DNA of 8,368 bases, from assembly GCA_035513995.1 (NCBI GenBank), contig DATKBL010000045.1, positions 1 to 8,368 of the forward strand. The letters run 5' to 3'. The DNA comes from DASUTW01 sp035513995 (GTDB lineage: Bacteria; Actinomycetota; UBA4738; CALAEC01). The notes beneath the pieces are model-generated. The model did not search any database. It was not told where the DNA came from and saw only the letters and a program-made list of their open reading frames with translations. Below are positions 6,802 to 8,368 of this stretch, one piece after another; the first letter of the stretch is position 1; every line of letters begins with the position of its first letter. The position numbers and the translations under genes are program-made.

Positions 6802-7917
6802 TTGGCGCCCAGCCGCGAGTGGCTCGAGAAGGACTACTACGCCGCGCTCGGCGTCTCGGGGAGCGCGACCCAGGCCGAGATCAAGAAGGCCTACCGCCGG
6901 CTGGCCCAGAAGCACCACCCCGACGCGAACGCGGGCGACGCGCAGGCCGAGGAGCGCTTCAAGGAGGTCTCCGCGGCGTACGACGTCCTCGGGGACGAGA
7001 AGCGGAGGGCCGAGTACGACCGCGTCCGCGAGATGGCATCGGCGGGCTTCGGCGGCGGCTTCGGCGGCGGCGGCTTCGGGGGGCCCGGCGGCGCCCGCGT
7101 GCGCTTCGAGGACCTGGGCGGCTTCGGCGACATCTTCGGCGACCTCTTCGGGGGCGCCGCCGGGCCCCGACGGTCGCCCCGGCGCGGCGCCGACCTGGAG
7201 ACCGAGGTCCGCATCTCGTTCGACCAGGCGATGGAGGGGGCCACCGTCCCGGTGCGGGTCAGCGGGCCCGCCCCCTGCGAGACCTGTGGGGGCTCGGGGG
7301 CGAAGCCGGGCACGAGCGTGCGCACGTGCACTCAGTGCGGCGGCGCGGGCACGGTCGCCATCGATCAGGGGATGTTCTCCATCGCCCAGCCCTGCCCGCG
7401 GTGCGGCGGCAGCGGCCGCGAGTTCGAGGAGCGCTGCACCACGTGCGGCGGCACCGGAGCCCAGCGGCGGACCCGGACCCTGAAGGTCAAGATCCCCGCC
7501 GGCGTCGACGACGGCGCGCGGATCCGGCTGGCCGGACGTGGGGAGCCCGGAGGTCCGCAGGGCCGGCCGGGAGACCTGTACGTGGTCGTGCGCGTTGCGC
7601 CCCATGAGGTCTTCGGTCGCCGGGGCGATCACCTCACGGTCGACGTCCCGGTGACCTACCCCGAGGCGGCCCTGGGCGCCAAGGTCCAGGTGCCTACGCT
7701 CAACGGCTCCGTCACGCTGAAGGTCCCGGCCGGCACGCCCTCGGGGAAGACGTTCCGCATCCGCGGACGCGGCATCCCCAGGCGGAGCGGAGGCCAGGGC
7801 GACCTGCTGGCGACGGTGACGGTGGCCGTCCCCTCGAAGGTGTCGAAGAAGGAGCGCGAGCTGCTGGAGCAGCTCCGCGAGGTGTCGGATGAGGGTCCTC
7901 GATCGAGGGTTTCGTGA
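6802..7917 (+). CDS. dnaJ: Chaperone DnaJ (Hsp40, type I)
   Basis: The 371-aa co-chaperone delivers substrates to DnaK and stimulates its ATPase. The J domain spans about 11-74 with HPD at 39-41. A Gly/Phe-rich linker follows (82-118), then four CxxCxGxG zinc-finger repeats starting at Cys159, Cys176, Cys198 and Cys212, which bind two Zn ions. The C-terminal substrate-binding beta domains begin near 225 and are complete, with GDLYVVV and GDLLATV motifs. The start is TTG 6802, seven bases after a perfect AAGGAGGT (6787-6794), and lies 3 nt after the grpE stop. Many actinobacteria have a second dnaJ elsewhere; this is the operon-linked copy. Confidence 0.98.
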   Translation: MAPSREWLEKDYYAALGVSGSATQAEIKKAYRRLAQKHHPDANAGDAQAEERFKEVSAAYDVLGDEKRRAEYDRVREMASAGFGGGFGGGGFGGPGGARVRFEDLGGFGDIFGDLFGGAAGPRRSPRRGADLETEVRISFDQAMEGATVPVRVSGPAPCETCGGSGAKPGTSVRTCTQCGGAGTVAIDQGMFSIAQPCPRCGGSGREFEERCTTCGGTGAQRRTRTLKVKIPAGVDDGARIRLAGRGEPGGPQGRPGDLYVVVRVAPHEVFGRRGDHLTVDVPVTYPEAALGAKVQVPTLNGSVTLKVPAGTPSGKTFRIRGRGIPRRSGGQGDLLATVTVAVPSKVSKKERELLEQLREVSDEGPRSRVS

Positions 7918-7934
7918 GCGAGGTGAGCTGAGCG

Positions 7935-8321
7935 ATGGAGGAGCAGCGGACGACGCGAGACCGAGCGGTGTACATCATCAGCGTCGCCGCCGAGCTGGCC
8001 GGCGTGCACCCTCAGACCCTCCGCATATACGAGCGGAAGGGGCTGGTGCGCCCGTCCCGGACCTCGGGCAACACGCGCCGCTACTCCGACCACGACATCG
8101 CCCGCCTGCGCACGATCCAGGAGATGACGCAGGCGGGGGTGAACCTCGCGGGGGTGAAGCGGATCCTGAAGATGCAGGCCGAGATCGACGCCCTCCGTCG
8201 GGAGCTGGCCGAGACCGAGGCGGCCGTCGAGGGGCTGCGGCGGCGCCTCCGCGAGGAGCGCCGCCGCAGCTCCGAGCTCGTGCTCTACGAGAGCACGACG
8301 ATCCTGCCGTGGGAGCGATGA
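7935..8321 (+). CDS. hspR: Heat-shock transcriptional repressor HspR (MerR family)
   Basis: The 128-aa DNA-binding protein represses the dnaK operon by binding HAIR inverted repeats; in Streptomyces it needs DnaK as co-repressor, so titration of DnaK by unfolded protein derepresses the genes. The MerR-type helix-turn-helix spans about 12-35 (YIISVAAELAGVHPQTLRIYE), followed by the wing GLVRPSRTSGNTRRYS (36-51). A long charged coiled-coil, about 80-113, gives dimerisation. The tail LVLYESTTILPWER resembles the end of known HspR. There are no Cys residues, unlike metal or redox MerR sensors. The ATG start has GAGGTGAG eight bases upstream. It lies 17 nt after dnaJ and 1 nt before clpB. Confidence 0.95.
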   Translation: MEEQRTTRDRAVYIISVAAELAGVHPQTLRIYERKGLVRPSRTSGNTRRYSDHDIARLRTIQEMTQAGVNLAGVKRILKMQAEIDALRRELAETEAAVEGLRRRLREERRRSSELVLYESTTILPWER

Positions 8322-8322
8322 G

Positions 8323-8368
8323 ATGGCGTTCGATCCGAACAGGCTGACGGTGCGCTCCCGCGAGGCCC
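8323..8368 (+). CDS. clpB: ClpB disaggregase, N-terminal fragment cut by window end
   Basis: Only 15 codons are present. They read MAFDPNRLTVRSREA, which matches the start of the ClpB N-domain (typically M-(x)-xxRLTxKSQEA). ClpB is the Hsp100 AAA+ ATPase that pulls proteins out of aggregates and hands them to DnaK/DnaJ/GrpE. The ATG is one base after the hspR stop, with GGGAG (8311-8315) as ribosome binding site. The call rests on this short match plus the heat-shock context. Confidence 0.85.
   Translation, partial: MAFDPNRLTVRSREA

Overview
The window looks like chromosomal DNA from a high-GC actinobacterium, probably an uncultured lineage. The evidence is the gene order dnaK-grpE-dnaJ-hspR-clpB, an HspR-type MerR repressor, a HAIR-like operator in front of dnaK, strong G/C preference at third codon positions, and frequent TTG/GTG starts. 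I cannot place it below phylum level.

Left half (1-4217): two plus-strand genes for unrecognised, probably exported, low-complexity proteins (144-1244 and 3516-4217) flank a minus-strand block. The block holds a membrane Fe-S oxidoreductase of the EtfAB:menaquinone oxidoreductase / FadF / Rv0338c type (1367-3391) and, downstream of it, a tRNA-Gly(CCC) (1252-1322). Both exported proteins share one plan: a short basic N-terminus, one hydrophobic segment, an Asp/Glu-rich stretch, then a Gly/Pro-rich tail. The larger one carries two families of in-frame tandem repeats (72 bp and 84 bp).

Middle (4218-4447): a 230-bp intergenic region with two parts. The first is a candidate structured RNA: a promoter-like TAAA-N16-CCCGATAG, then a bulged 14-bp stem enclosing a C(UUCG)G hairpin, then a strong intrinsic terminator. 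The second is the dnaK promoter (TTGACA-N18-TATCAT), overlapped by an imperfect HAIR operator with exact 7-nt spacing.

Right half (4448-8368): the heat-shock operon. DnaK (Hsp70), GrpE (nucleotide exchange factor) and DnaJ (Hsp40) form the refolding machine. HspR is the repressor expected to bind the HAIR site with DnaK as co-repressor, closing a feedback loop. clpB (disaggregase) begins one base after hspR and runs off the window. Junctions are tight (4-nt overlap, 3 nt, 17 nt, 1 nt), so this is very likely one transcription unit.

The most unusual signals are the candidate small RNA, the hexamer CCGATA occurring exactly three times (once in each of three intergenic regions and nowhere else on either strand), and the pair of repeat-rich exported proteins. 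The rest is standard, well-conserved biology.
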